From contig NC_084678.1 in assembly GCF_028389875.1 (NCBI RefSeq), positions 16,708,899-16,772,898 on the forward strand: a stretch of DNA of 64,000 nt, read 5' to 3'. A model generated the notes under the pieces. That model was given only the letters and a program-made list of their open reading frames with translations. It had not been told where the DNA came from and did not search any database. The position numbers and the translations under genes were made by a program. Within the stretch, counting starts at the first letter, position 1, and the number at the start of each line of letters is the position of its first letter. The DNA comes from Rhea pennata. Taxonomy: Eukaryota > Chordata > Aves > Rheiformes > Rheidae. Below, in pieces: positions 12,701-24,700 of the stretch.

Positions 12701-15700
12701 TCTTTTGATCTCTACTGACAGTGCATCTGACTCATAACTCTGTAACTCTAATAAAGGGAGACATTTATACACGTGGGAACGCTAGGAGCATGAAAGGACG
12801 TGATCAGTCCGACGCTCAGGCTGTCTGCCTGGCTGCGCTAGAAGGTGGGTTTGTTGCAGCTCAGAGGCTGAGCCTCAAGTGCTGAACAGGCCTGCAGAAC
12901 TGGCCCAGAGAACTTCCAGCCAGCCTGGGGGCACACTGCAGTCTCTGCAGTCCCCACTTGCAGAAAAGCAGGTCTGCAAACACCCAGACAAAGTAGACCT
13001 GAGCATCCCTACTCCAGGGGGAGGAGAACTCACCTCCTCTGCCTTGGCTGTGCCCTGCCTGACTTGGTCTCTGTTTCAGCCTCCAGAAGAGCCAAAGGTG
13101 AAGCCGGAGCCTCCCCCCATAGAAGATTTTGAAAGGACCCCGAGTGGCCGCATCCGTCGCACGTCAGCCCAAGTGGCCGTCTTCCACCTTCAGGAGATAG
13201 CAGAGGACGAGCTCGCCAAGGATTGGACCAAGCGGAGGATGAAGGATGACCTGGTACCTGAAACCAAGCGGGTGAGGAGCATTCCTTCTCTTTTGTGCAA
13301 TCTGTACGCAGGGATCCTGGAAGGCCAGTGTGGCCCCAGGGGACTGATCGTTCACGCCTCTTTATTTTCTGCATGTTAAGTGAATTAGTGGTGGTGGAGG
13401 CAAAATCATTGCTTAAGAGGCCATCTAGCACTGCCTGGGTCCCAGAGCTGCCTCCACTGATCTGGAGCCTCCTTACAATGCCTGGCTGAGGGCAGCTTTG
13501 CCCTTCCCACTGCCAGGACCAAGTTTAAACAGAGCAAAAGGTGGTGCTGTTTGGGCAGTGGAGAGATCAGAGTCTGGCGTAGAGGAGGTCATGGGGAGAG
13601 GTCAGTGGAGTTGGCAGTCAAGAGGAGCATGTGGAGAGCCTGAAGGTTGGATCTCAGACACTCTCCCTTGCGCTGTCAGGGGGCAGAGACACTTCAGACA
13701 GAATTTCCTTCCTTTCCTGCCTTTCCTTAATGCTGAGAGAGGCTTCTTCCACGGGGCCCTTGGAGATAAAGCACCGGCAGTATTGCCTGCTGTCCAGCAA
13801 CCCTGCGGGGGCCAGCCCTCACCATCACCAGCTCTCTGAGAGAGCAGTGCTTCCTGCAAGCAGAGGAGTCCTGAGCATGGAGACAGGGCTGGAGCCCTGT
13901 TGTCCCCAGCAGCAATGCACAGTCATCCTGGGGCTGCAGGATCTGCTCAGCAAAAGTTGATGCCCCATCAACTCTGAGCTTCATGGAGACATTGGAGTAA
14001 CATGTTAAATCAAACATATCATCGGGCCTTGGGAAAAACTGATTATTGGGAGTGCTCTTGAGCTGAAATTCCCTCAAGGAATGCTTCTTCTGGACTGTAA
14101 CAAACAGTGAAACAGCAGCAAATCATAAGCCTTTTCAGTGCAGAAGGAAGAAAAGAGAGGAAGTGAAGAAGTTTTCAATCATTCAGTTGATACCTTTCAG
14201 CCAGCTCAAGGACACAAAGGAGAGCCAGCCTGGAAGTCATTGCACAAGCTGCACACCTGTTTCCTGGGTGCACAGCTTTGCAACGAAGTGTCGAGTCTGT
14301 AGTTTGCTCTGTGTAGTTGGGTATTTCTTGTCCAGTGCCCTGAAATTCACTCTGGGCAGGATATGGTGTGCATTGGGAAGGTGGGAGTGAGGGACACGTA
14401 AGCACTTCAGCCTCCTCCAGAGGTGAACTCCCTTAGAGCAGAGGAAGCCTGGAAGGTGTCTTCAGCCCAGGCTTCCTTGTGGTTCTCTGAAGTGTCACTT
14501 CAGCTCACAGTACCAATCTTTCTTAGGTGATTCCTCCTACTCTGCACTGCAGGGGGGGATATCAGATGAGCAAGGAAATGCTTTAGTGCAAGAGCAGCTA
14601 GAGTGTGGCAGTGCTGAGAGCTATGAGGGTGCAGAGTGTGGGACAGTCCCAGCCTGAAGGACCTAACTGTACCCCAGAACAGAGTCAAAGAGCCAGTCTG
14701 GAGAAGTGATGCAATTCACCACAGAAAATTGGTGGTACAACAGCTGAATTTGAGTGGAAAGGCCTTCCAGCTGCCCCTGTCCTGGCTCAAGTGCTCTCAG
14801 CAGAAGTGCCATCTTGGTCCTGCAACAATTTGAAAGAACTAAGCCTGACTCAGTGCCCAGCCTGCACACAGTGGGCAGGTGAAAAGCTAGCACACAAACC
14901 AACCAGCATCTTCCTTACGTGTCCTGACATCCCTGCGAGGCAGCCTCGATGCCACTACCTGTCTTAGGAGGGCTAGAGATTTTAGTGCCAGAGCTGGTTG
15001 AAAACGTTTTTTCCCCCATACTCTGTGTTTTTTGGGGGGAAGAGTTTGATGATTTCCAGATGACTTCAGCTGAAATGCATTTATAACCTAAAAAAGTCAA
15101 GCCCAAAGTAGCTGTTTCATTTCAAATACTATCTGCAGGCCTCAGGGAGGAGAGGTGTTCTGCTCTCTTCTCCCCCCTGTAGCCTCAAAACCTGCTGTAA
15201 AACAAGGCTCTTGATCTTGAGGACTGGGACTGCAGCCCTGTGTGGTGTGTTGCTCTCCCTGGCTGTTCCTGGCCTTGTGTTGCACAGATGAATTTTCAAG
15301 GCGGTCAGTGCATTGGGTGAATGTGTGTATGGCTGTGCGTGTGTGGGTGCGTCTTGCAAAGACTGTCATGTTCACTAGACAACAGTCTATGACATTTTTA
15401 CTTGAGGAACAGTGCTAGAAGGCAGCAGGAGGCAGGTTCTTCCCAGGGAGGCTGGTAGGAGCTCTGCTGACTTCAGTATGTCCTGCTGGGTCCAGCACTG
15501 CTTTGCTGAGTAACGACTTACATTGCTTCAGACTAGTCTACAGTTCATAAGTGCCTCGGCTAAGAGTGTGGGAAAAACCTGCCAACTATGAGCGAGTGGA
15601 ACATGCCAGCGAATGCCTAGACTGACCCAGTTACGGCCCCAAAAATAGTGCTTTCCTGAGAACTGGCTTCAGCCATCCTGGCAGGAGTGCTGTGTTGCAG

Positions 15701-18700
15701 GTCCAGGTCCTGGTCGTGTGGGAGGACCAGAGGAGCGGGCAGTGTCCCGCAATGCTGCTGCTGGGGTTTGTGGTGGCTGACCTTGGCGGGGAGCTGGCAA
15801 ACCAGAGCTGCTGGTGCTGCAGAAAGACAAATGCCTGTTACCTGGGACTGGGGCCTGAGGAGTAACCACGTCAAGAAGAGCCAACACATGCCACCTCCTC
15901 TTCTCCCACAGACCATACCCAGCCATTGGGAGAACGCTGTGGAGTTTCACCGAGGCACAGTGGGGCCCTCGCTGGCTTGTATCTGCAGGAAGGTGGGAGA
16001 AGCGGCGGATTGCTGCTGCACCTATTGCCATTTCAGCAGGACCTGGGGATTTCCGCTTGCTTTTTTTTCATCACTTGCATCAGAGTAAAACCAGCTTGTC
16101 CCCAAACTCTCCACACTGTTACCACCACGGTCTCCCCATGAGAGGGGATTTTCGGGGAGCTAATGAAGAAGCCCTTCCCTAGGCAGCAAGGATTTTCCTT
16201 CCTTGGAGCAATTTAGTGTGCAACAATACTGCTTAAAACCTTGGGGGAAGTAGTGCAGCTCCTCAGCAAACTGATGGGATCCCACGGGCTCCCGAGCTCC
16301 TGCGTCTCCCGTGAGCCGTGCCGTGGCGCTCCCTCCCGAGGGAGTGCAGTGCAGTGGAAAGTGTCCTTCAGCAGATCAACTGCAAGTGGCAGTGCTGGGC
16401 TGCCCAAGGTCGTCTTCCTTAGCGAGCCCCTCAAGGCTGACTGCCGGTGGCAGGCATGGCCACAGGAGGGCAATTTCCCACGCAGGCAGCACCTTGTAAC
16501 TTCGCCTTTAATGCCCTGGCCCCAGGGAAGCCTGCAAGCCTGTGCCAGCACTTTTCTCTTACCTTACCTTCTTGCTCTTTCTCCTTAGCTCTCTCTTTGC
16601 CTAACTCCCCAAAGGCCAGGCCCCGTGCACGACCCTCCCCTCCCCATCCAGATGGCAGCCGGTCTTGACTGGGGAGAGGAGGTTGGGTTCGAATCCCGTT
16701 GGTGGCCCGTGGTGGGATGCATTCGCGTTTCCCCGAGAGAATGGATTCCTTCGCACCAAAGCAATGGCATCGGAATAAACGATTGCTGCTTGGATCCCAG
16801 GCCCTCCGATGCTTCCCTTCTTTACTAACCAAATCCAGCATTTCTAAATATACACTGGAGTCTTATTTTCTCGCTCTGATCTTTATTTGCCTCTGGATAA
16901 GCTGAACCAGATGGAGTGTTTCACAACGGCTGCTCGCTGGGGATGTCAGATGGGGAAGGGCACACCCCTGCTGTTTTTCTGGGAAAACCCTCCGACTCTC
17001 CGCTGGCCTTTGCCGAGGCCAAGTGGACAATAACCTTCCTGTGAACAGTCTCTGATCACACCTTGATCCACTGAGAGAGGAAACGGGCTTTTGGCAGAGG
17101 AGCGAGAGACCGCGGAGGTTGCTGGGTGGCACGGCGCAGGCAGGCGGGTGCTGGACCTGGCTCTGGCTGTCCATGTGGCTGTTTCTCTGATCTGGGGCAG
17201 GGGAGTGATTCCTCTGCCCATTTTGGAGGACTGATTTAGAGAGAAAGCCTCCTGGAGCAGAGGGGAGAAACATCTAACAGGCAAGGCAGGAGAAAATGCC
17301 ATGGAAATCCAGTTATTTCATGGTTTGATGTGTTTTCAGTGCACCTGTGGAACAGCCTGCGCTGCCGGAGGTTTTAGGGGAGGGAAGTCTGTGTGCCACG
17401 CGCCTCCCGGCTCCTTGGCTGAGCTGGGCTCCTTGCCCCAGCTCCGACGGGGGCTCTGCCCCGGCACGCTGCTCCTCTCCGGCCTTGCTGGGGCTCTTTG
17501 GGGAGCAGTTTGCTTTTGTGCTCATGCATGATGAGAGCTGATTAGCTGTGCGTGGCTCCTCGTGCCGCCTTGGACTGCTGCGTTAACGATTGATTAATTA
17601 ACGACAGCTCAAGGTGGAGTGCATCGTTTAGGGACATGGCAAGAAAGGAGGGTCCAGTCCCCGCTGGGTTCCTCCGTGCGGGAGGTGCTGGGTTTTTGCT
17701 GGGGCTGCCGCAAGCCCCAGTTGCACCAGGCAGCGCTGGCGCTCGGAGGAGGACTGCAGAGCACCCGTGTCTCAGCCCTGTGCAGAAGCGCAAGCGTGGT
17801 GCATTTTCAAGCCCGCAGGTGTCTCAGCACCTCTCTGGGGTCTCTGTTGCCGCAGGGCCAGGCTGCTCTCGCAGCGTGCGGCTGGGGCAGACCCCGAGGG
17901 CACTCGCTGTAAACTCTCAGCAGAGCCTGGGTGCTCCAGGGGTGGAAAGATAGGGCTGTTTGCAGTGAAGGTTTGGTGTAGACCAGTCGTAGAACAGAAA
18001 GGCAAAAGTCATCGTTGGACTTGGGTTTTTAAGCAAACCTCGCTGTGGAACCAGAATAAATTCCAGAGCAGAAGAGCCTGGCTCGGGGTTGTCCCCAGAA
18101 CAGTGGCCCTGTGATCCGGGCAGAAGCCAGCAAGTGAAGGAGCCAGGCTGAGCCCTGCAGGCCCGTCTCACTGTGGGCCAAACTAGATCTGAGCCAAAGC
18201 TTCCAGGTGAGACCTTGGTTGGGCTGAGTCCTTCCTTTCTTGCCATGCTGACAAGAGCTGATTTGGTGACAGAGCTGTCCAGAACTGGCTTTCAGCCAAT
18301 GCTGTTGGATGTGTTTTGACTTTGCCTTCCAGTCAAAATTAGCTGTGGTTTCCCAGGGACAGGAACGATGGGCGATCAGAGAGACATGTCTTGCACTAGG
18401 AACCTCTCTAGCTTAGCAGGCCTGCTGAAATTGAAGTTTGTTGGCTTGGGCTGAGGCAGTGTGCATGGTTCTCATTTATTGTGATGTATTTTGGGGAAGG
18501 GGAGAGCTGTCTAGGGAGCAAGGGGATTGAAATATGAAAGTTAATTAAATAAAACTGTCAGTCAAAGAAAACAAGCCTTCCCACCCCAACATCCTCCAAC
18601 TGTTGAGAAGAGATGGGCTGTGGCCAAAACCAGTTGTAGTTGTTTAATGATTTGGCTATGAAGATTTTCACTTACAGGCTGTTTGAGGAAAATGAATGGA

Positions 18701-21700
18701 AAAAAATAAAATATTCCATGCTTGAGGCTCCTTCTTAATAGAGACATAAAGATGACTTTGACATTCCCAGAACCACAGCGCCCCAGGAAGACAGGGATTT
18801 GCATGTTATTGTGCAGTGCCTGTGGGAGGAGAGCAGGAGGGATTTTTCCCTGGAGTGGGAAGCCAGAGCAGCAGAATGCACATCTCTGAACATCCCCCCT
18901 CGTCTCCTCCCGGGGGATGCGCGGAGGGAGAGGTTGTTGCTGGGGTTGTATGTGGTTACCATTAATGTTTGCTCATTCATGGGACTGATTGGCTTTTAAT
19001 TAAGGAGGCCGTTTGGCATCCCAGCTCTCAGTATCAATGACAAAAAGGGTCTCCTGTGTTCTCCCCCGGAGGTGACATTGCCTTCCCCGGTGGTGGACCA
19101 GGCGGTTGGTAGATGCACCATGCCAGCATTTCAAAGCGCTGTGCTGGCATCTTACACAGCTGTGAAGCATGACAGAGGAGCAGCACGCTGGGGCTTGGGG
19201 GGTTTTTCCACATCCGTCCTTGTAACTGTTCCTGCTGCTGTTTCGCAAGGCCCCGTGCCCCTGCCCGTCGCCAGGAGCGAGGTCTCCCCGGGCTCCCTTT
19301 CTCCTCCGCCTGCGCTCCTGCGTGCCGAGACGGGGCAGAGGGGAACGCATGCTCGCATCCCGCTTAGCTTTGCATGAAAACGAAAGGGCTGTGCCTGAGG
19401 CCAGCCCGCCGCTTCGCAAATCTGGCAATTGCAGTGGGAGCTGCCTTTTCAGGGAGCCAGAGGTTTCGGAGCAGTCTGTTCGGCGAGGCCGGTTGCCCCA
19501 GCCCAGCTGGACAACAGCAAATCCACAGCTTATCAGCGTGTTCAGGAAAAATCACATCTGGGAAAGAAATACAGCCAGCTGCCTCCCCATGTCGTCAGAA
19601 ATGTGAACTCTGAGTCCTCGGGGCACATTTTAAAGCACAGCCTGTTTTTGCACCTCTCTGCAAGCACAGTTTCTGCTTCCTTCCCGGCGAGCGCAGATAG
19701 ACAGACGTGACAGAGGCACTGCAGCCACATCCGTCAGCGCTTGGCCTGCACAGGGCTGCGGGCAGAAGGGCCATGGTGGTGGCTGAGTAGGGAAGCAGCT
19801 ATTTGGGCATTGGGTACCTCGGTCTGTACATCACAAGCCAGTGCAAATTGCCCAGGCCATGCTCTGCCGTGGGGAGAGCGTGGGCTTTGGTGCCCAAGGA
19901 GCATCCTTCAGTCCTGGCAGAGCTCATTTGGTGAGGCCAGGAGTTGCGTCAACATAGTCTTGTGGCTGCAGGGCAGCTCAGGTTGCAGGCAGAGCATCCT
20001 GTGTCCTGTGCAGATCTCACCATAGCCGTCCTGCTGGCACCTCTGGAGTCAGCCCCGCAGCAGCAGGCAGAAACCAGGCCTTGCGGGTACGGGCAAGCGA
20101 CGCGATCGCATGGCGTGGAGATGCTGCCGACGTGTTTGTATGTGCTGAACAGGCAGAAGCGGAGTTCGAAGGGCCAGCCTGCTATGCTAAGCCTCAAAGT
20201 TGCTAATAAAGCAGTAATTAAAAGCACTTGGAAGCACTCCTGCCAAAAGCAGACAGAAACACAGGAGTCTTTCATTGTTTAATGGGTTATACCCATTAAT
20301 CAGTGGAAGGCAGCCACGGAGGCTCTTCAGACTTGGCGGCCGTTCCCTCTGCCCAGCCTGCAGGGTTGCTGGTTCTGCTGGTTATGAAATGCAGCAGAAG
20401 GGCCACTCTGACACAGTGCGCCGGAAGCGCTGGGTCCAGGCCTGGCCCCCTTCAGCTGGCGGGAGAGCAGACCCTGGGACATCTCTCCTCTGAAGGCAAG
20501 AGGTTTCCAGTGCTGCTTGGGCACGGTCGTAGCACAGGCGATTTCTGCCATGCTCCTCTGCCTCTGTCCTCCAGCCCTGCTGCCTCCTCGCCGGTGGCAC
20601 AGCAGCTCGGACGCAGGGGGCTGATGACATCTCGAGGCGAAGCCTCCCAACTAGTTTTCAGCCCCAATTTGTTTCTCTGGGAGGCAGACCCCATTTGAGG
20701 ACCAAGGACTCATCCAAAGCTGGGACTGGTGCGTGCTGCTCTGCTAATCATGTTCTGTTATTCACAGCTCAATTACACCCGACCAGGACTTCCTAAGTTA
20801 AATCCGAAGCTCTTGGAAAACTGGAAGAACGAAGTGAAGGAGAAGGGTCACATCAACTGTCCCAACAACGTAAGGACCATTTCTGTTCTTCTCTGGGCTG
20901 TCCTGGTTGCAGGCTGCGCTAGGACGGGGGATTTTCATGCCAGAAACCCACCAAAGGCAGATTGTCACTCAGCCCCTGAAGGAAACCAGCAGTGAAACTG
21001 TGGTGGTGTCTGGTTACTGTTAGGACACCCATTTCACCAGCTTTCCCTGTAGTTGCTGAAGTGGCTGCTTAAAGCCCATCCTATCCTCAGGAGCTTGCTG
21101 CTGCTCTCAAGGATTCAGAGGGGTGCAGGGGCACCGTGTCCCCTAGTAGGAGCGGGTGCTCTTGGGCTGATGGTTCAGCTTGGATTACCCAATTCAGGTT
21201 CTAGAGATGCCTTTGGGCAGTTCCCAAGATCAGGACGGAGCAAATGCTGTGCTGTCTGTGCTTAAAAGTCTCTTGCAGCATAAAACTGAGACCAGTTTTA
21301 AGTCTGTTTCTTAAGATACATGGGTAGGCACAGATCTTTGGGACATGGTGTGTGAGCTTCATCTTGCTGTAAAATGCAGCCTTGGCCTGAGCTCCTAGGG
21401 AGGTGAGCTCCACCCTCGCGCTGGGCCACTGATTTATGATCTGAAACAAAGCCTTGGTAATGGGAATGTGGAACGGGGCTGTGACCGCAAGGCTGGGGGA
21501 GACGCGCTAGCTAATTAATGTCATACACAGGCACTTTGAAAAGATGTTGCTCAGAAACTGGTCATGCTGCTGCCCGGGTGATTTCTCTTCTCCGTTAAGC
21601 GTCTGCTGTGGCTCCAAGAACTCCTGTAGCCCAGCAGGGCCTCCTGACTGCTCACAAATGTACGTTTTTCACAGAGACATTTACGGGAGACATTTTTCAG

Positions 21701-24700
21701 CCCGTTGCAGAGGGATGTGGCCACATGATTCCCATTAGCATTAATAGGAAACGTGTGACCAGAGCCCTCTGCCTCTCGGAGAGCATTAACCTCACGCTGA
21801 TTAGCCTGGACCAGTGGCCTTGCTGGCACAGCAGGCTCCTGGCCATGGGATGAAGGAAGGCAAGGAGATGAGGCAGAAACGTGGCAAACCCTCCTTTTTT
21901 TTTTTCTTTCCCCCCACAGTGCTGTGAAGCCATTTACTCCAGCGTCTCCGGGTTAAAAGCTCACTTGGCCAACTGCAACAAGGTAGGCCACACTTCTTAA
22001 AGCTTTGGCTCTGAGTTGGAGGTGGGTCTTGTCTTTCTCTACTTGCTTCTTCTCCGGAAGAAGCAGGCCAAGGGGTAATGGCGCAGGTTAAATGTCACAG
22101 TCGCCTTCCTGTGACGGCCAGACAGTGTCAGGAGTGGATGGAAGACAGATACTGACTGCATGCTGCTCCCAAATCCTGCCCACGGGACCGCCCTCCATCC
22201 TGTAACCCCTTAGCTCAAGGCAGGGTAAGAGGCCCATGAGTTGTGGCCATTTGACGTTTTTGCACCATCTCGGTCCATGGCCTGACCCAGCTGCTCACTG
22301 CTGCACCGTTCTCCTGGGCAGGACAGGACCCTCGCGACAGGCAGCCGAAAGCAGAGGCCTGGGCCTTGCAGATGTCAGGGAGGGGATTTAGCTCGCTTCT
22401 GAGCCTAGGAGGAGAGATCTCGCCTGTGCAAACATCCTCACTTGAGGGTCAAGACCTTCGACACAGCTAGGGCCTCAGGGATGGGGAGTCTGAGTAGCGC
22501 CAGCTCCCCAGGACCCCACTGCCCTAGCCGGGTAAGGCTGCTGCTCCAGCCAGCAAACATGGTCAGCAGCATGTCAAACAGCTCAGAGCCAAGAAGGAAA
22601 GCTTGGAAGCTGAACCTTTTCCAAGGGCTGTGGGAATTAGGGCCCTTTCTCCATGGATTTGCGCAGCAAACCTTGCATCCCCTCAGGAATCTGTACAGAG
22701 AGGCAGCTCTGCATGTAACGGTGCGTTGTGTCCCTGGAATGGAAAAGGCAATGGTCTGTCTAGGGACTTGGGGGTGCCCACCGACACAAGCTCTGCTCCG
22801 CTTGCTAGACAGAGCAGTAAATGGGCTCCAGTGGCCTGTAGCCACCGCAGGAGGAGGCATCAGGAGCTCAGCGTAGGTCCCTTAGACTGGAACTGAGTAA
22901 GAGCTAGTAAAGCTTTATACTCTGAAACGTTTCCAGCTGCAGCTTCCATTGAACATAGCTTCCCGGAGGCAGCTCCACTACATACCCCATGGTTATTAAA
23001 AACAAACTTCTGCACTGCACCAACACTAGCTGGAACATCAAGCCCTAATGAGCTCATTTAGAAAACAGGCTGCAGAGATCCAGCAGAAGAAGCAGAATTT
23101 ATGCAGGATAAAGTGCAAATGTTGGAGACAACATCAGTTCTTTTGCTAATGTGCAGAATCAGGCAGCCCATGAGCAAACAGCCTTGGGGGGGGGGGAGAT
23201 GGAGGCTCTGAGGATGGCGCAGGCCTGTGTTAACACCACCTTGCTTGCACCGGCACGCCTGGCAGCCCGGCTGGCTCGTCTGCAGGTGCCGTTGTTACCG
23301 CTCCAGTACCTGCCTGCAGAAAGCACCTAGCCATTTGCATAAGGATTTTATTTAAGCTCACGACCACATTGCCCCGGTCTGGCGAGTCTGACGTAGCCCG
23401 CCCTGGGGCCAGGGGCTGTCCTTCCCGCAGGCGTGGGGCACAGCGAGGGCAGGGGCTGCGGGTCCCCCAGCTGCCGACCGTGGCTCCCAGTGCGAGACTC
23501 AGAGCCTGGGGCTCCAGGTCCCTACCCGGGGGCTCTGCCCGCACCCACTGCAGCCTGCGCAGGAAGCATTTGCTGTGGTCACGAAGAGTTTGACTAGAGC
23601 AATGAGTTTAGCTTTGCAGTGGAAACATGCGTAGCCAACCATGGCAAAACCAGAGTCACTCACATGGCCCCTCTGGAGCTGGCTTGAGCGATCTTTTCTG
23701 TAAAATCTTACGGAACTGGTTGAAATACATCAAGCATTAACAAGGGTGAAGAAGACTCCCAGACCCTGCCCCATCCTCAGAAGGGATTGATGAGCTGAGA
23801 TGATTTTTGCATGAGTATTTATGAAGGTGGCTTGCAGCAGGCCCAGGCCTGCCTGCGCACTGCCTGTCTTAGAAATGAAAGACCTGTCTAACTCCAGATT
23901 TACAGCACGGACCCAGTTCTGGAGGAATTCCCACAGAGCATATATATCGCCTGAAGGGGCCCATCCATGAGCCCCTAGTCAATAGAGAGCACATTATCTC
24001 CCGTGTGCCGTGAACTGCAGCAGCACAGAGAGATCAGTCATTCTCACAAGGGCTCTCATGACAGAAATCCAGCAGTTGCTGCATCTCTTTGACAGCGTAG
24101 AAGGAAAATTAGGTGAGTCTGTTGGACGTAAATTAGATGACTGTTCAGTCCCAGTAGATGGCAGATTTGCTGACGGCAGGAAATGGGGCATTCGGCCACG
24201 TTAGCCTCCCGTGCGCACGCCTGTGGGCACACGCGTGGTGCTGGTGATAACGCAGCAACTGGTACTTGTAACGCACAGACAGCAACACCCCCCCCCCCGA
24301 GCTGGTAGGAACCTGCGCTTTGATGCCTGGTTTTCCTGCCGTGGTGGCCCACGCTGCTGCCCGGTGGTGGCAGCCGTGCTAACGCTGCCCAGGTAGGCTG
24401 ACAGAGCAGAGTCCTGCTGCAGTTGTGACCTCCTGGCCTGGGACCGAGGGCCAGCGGAGACCTTGTGTGTTGGAAATGAACGTTTCTTTTCCGTCGCTTC
24501 AGGCCTCCTTTCACAGAGGTCCGTGGCTGGAGGAAGGGCAGGGGACGCGGCTCCTTCGGGCCGTGCTTGGCTCTGCTCCGGGCTGCAGGGGGATGCTCTC
24601 TTTTGCAGGGGGACCACTCAGTCGGCAAGTACCGCTGCCTCCTGTGCCAGAAGGAGTTCAGCTCCGAAAGCGGCGTGAAGTACCACATCATCAAGGCTCA

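Larger units (their letters stand above)
13272..20767 (+). other. ZNF512B: ZNF512B intron 11 (7.5 kb)
   Basis: No exon seen. Notable contents: an orphan B-box-like GGTTCGAATCC at 16686-16696, a TTAATTAA-centred inverted repeat at 17581-17603, and a GC-rich stretch around 19.0-19.5 kb. Such AT-rich homeobox-type motifs in a long intron suggest cis-regulatory DNA; this is inference. Confidence 0.6.

Noticed and set aside
12740..12760. AATAAA in ZNF512B intron 10 as a premature polyadenylation site
   Set aside because: Possible in principle, but there is no strong downstream element and the coding frame continues through exon w11 and beyond.
16625..16715. tRNA gene suggested by GGTTCGAATCC
   Set aside because: No complementary acceptor stem, no acceptable A box and no cloverleaf could be drawn.
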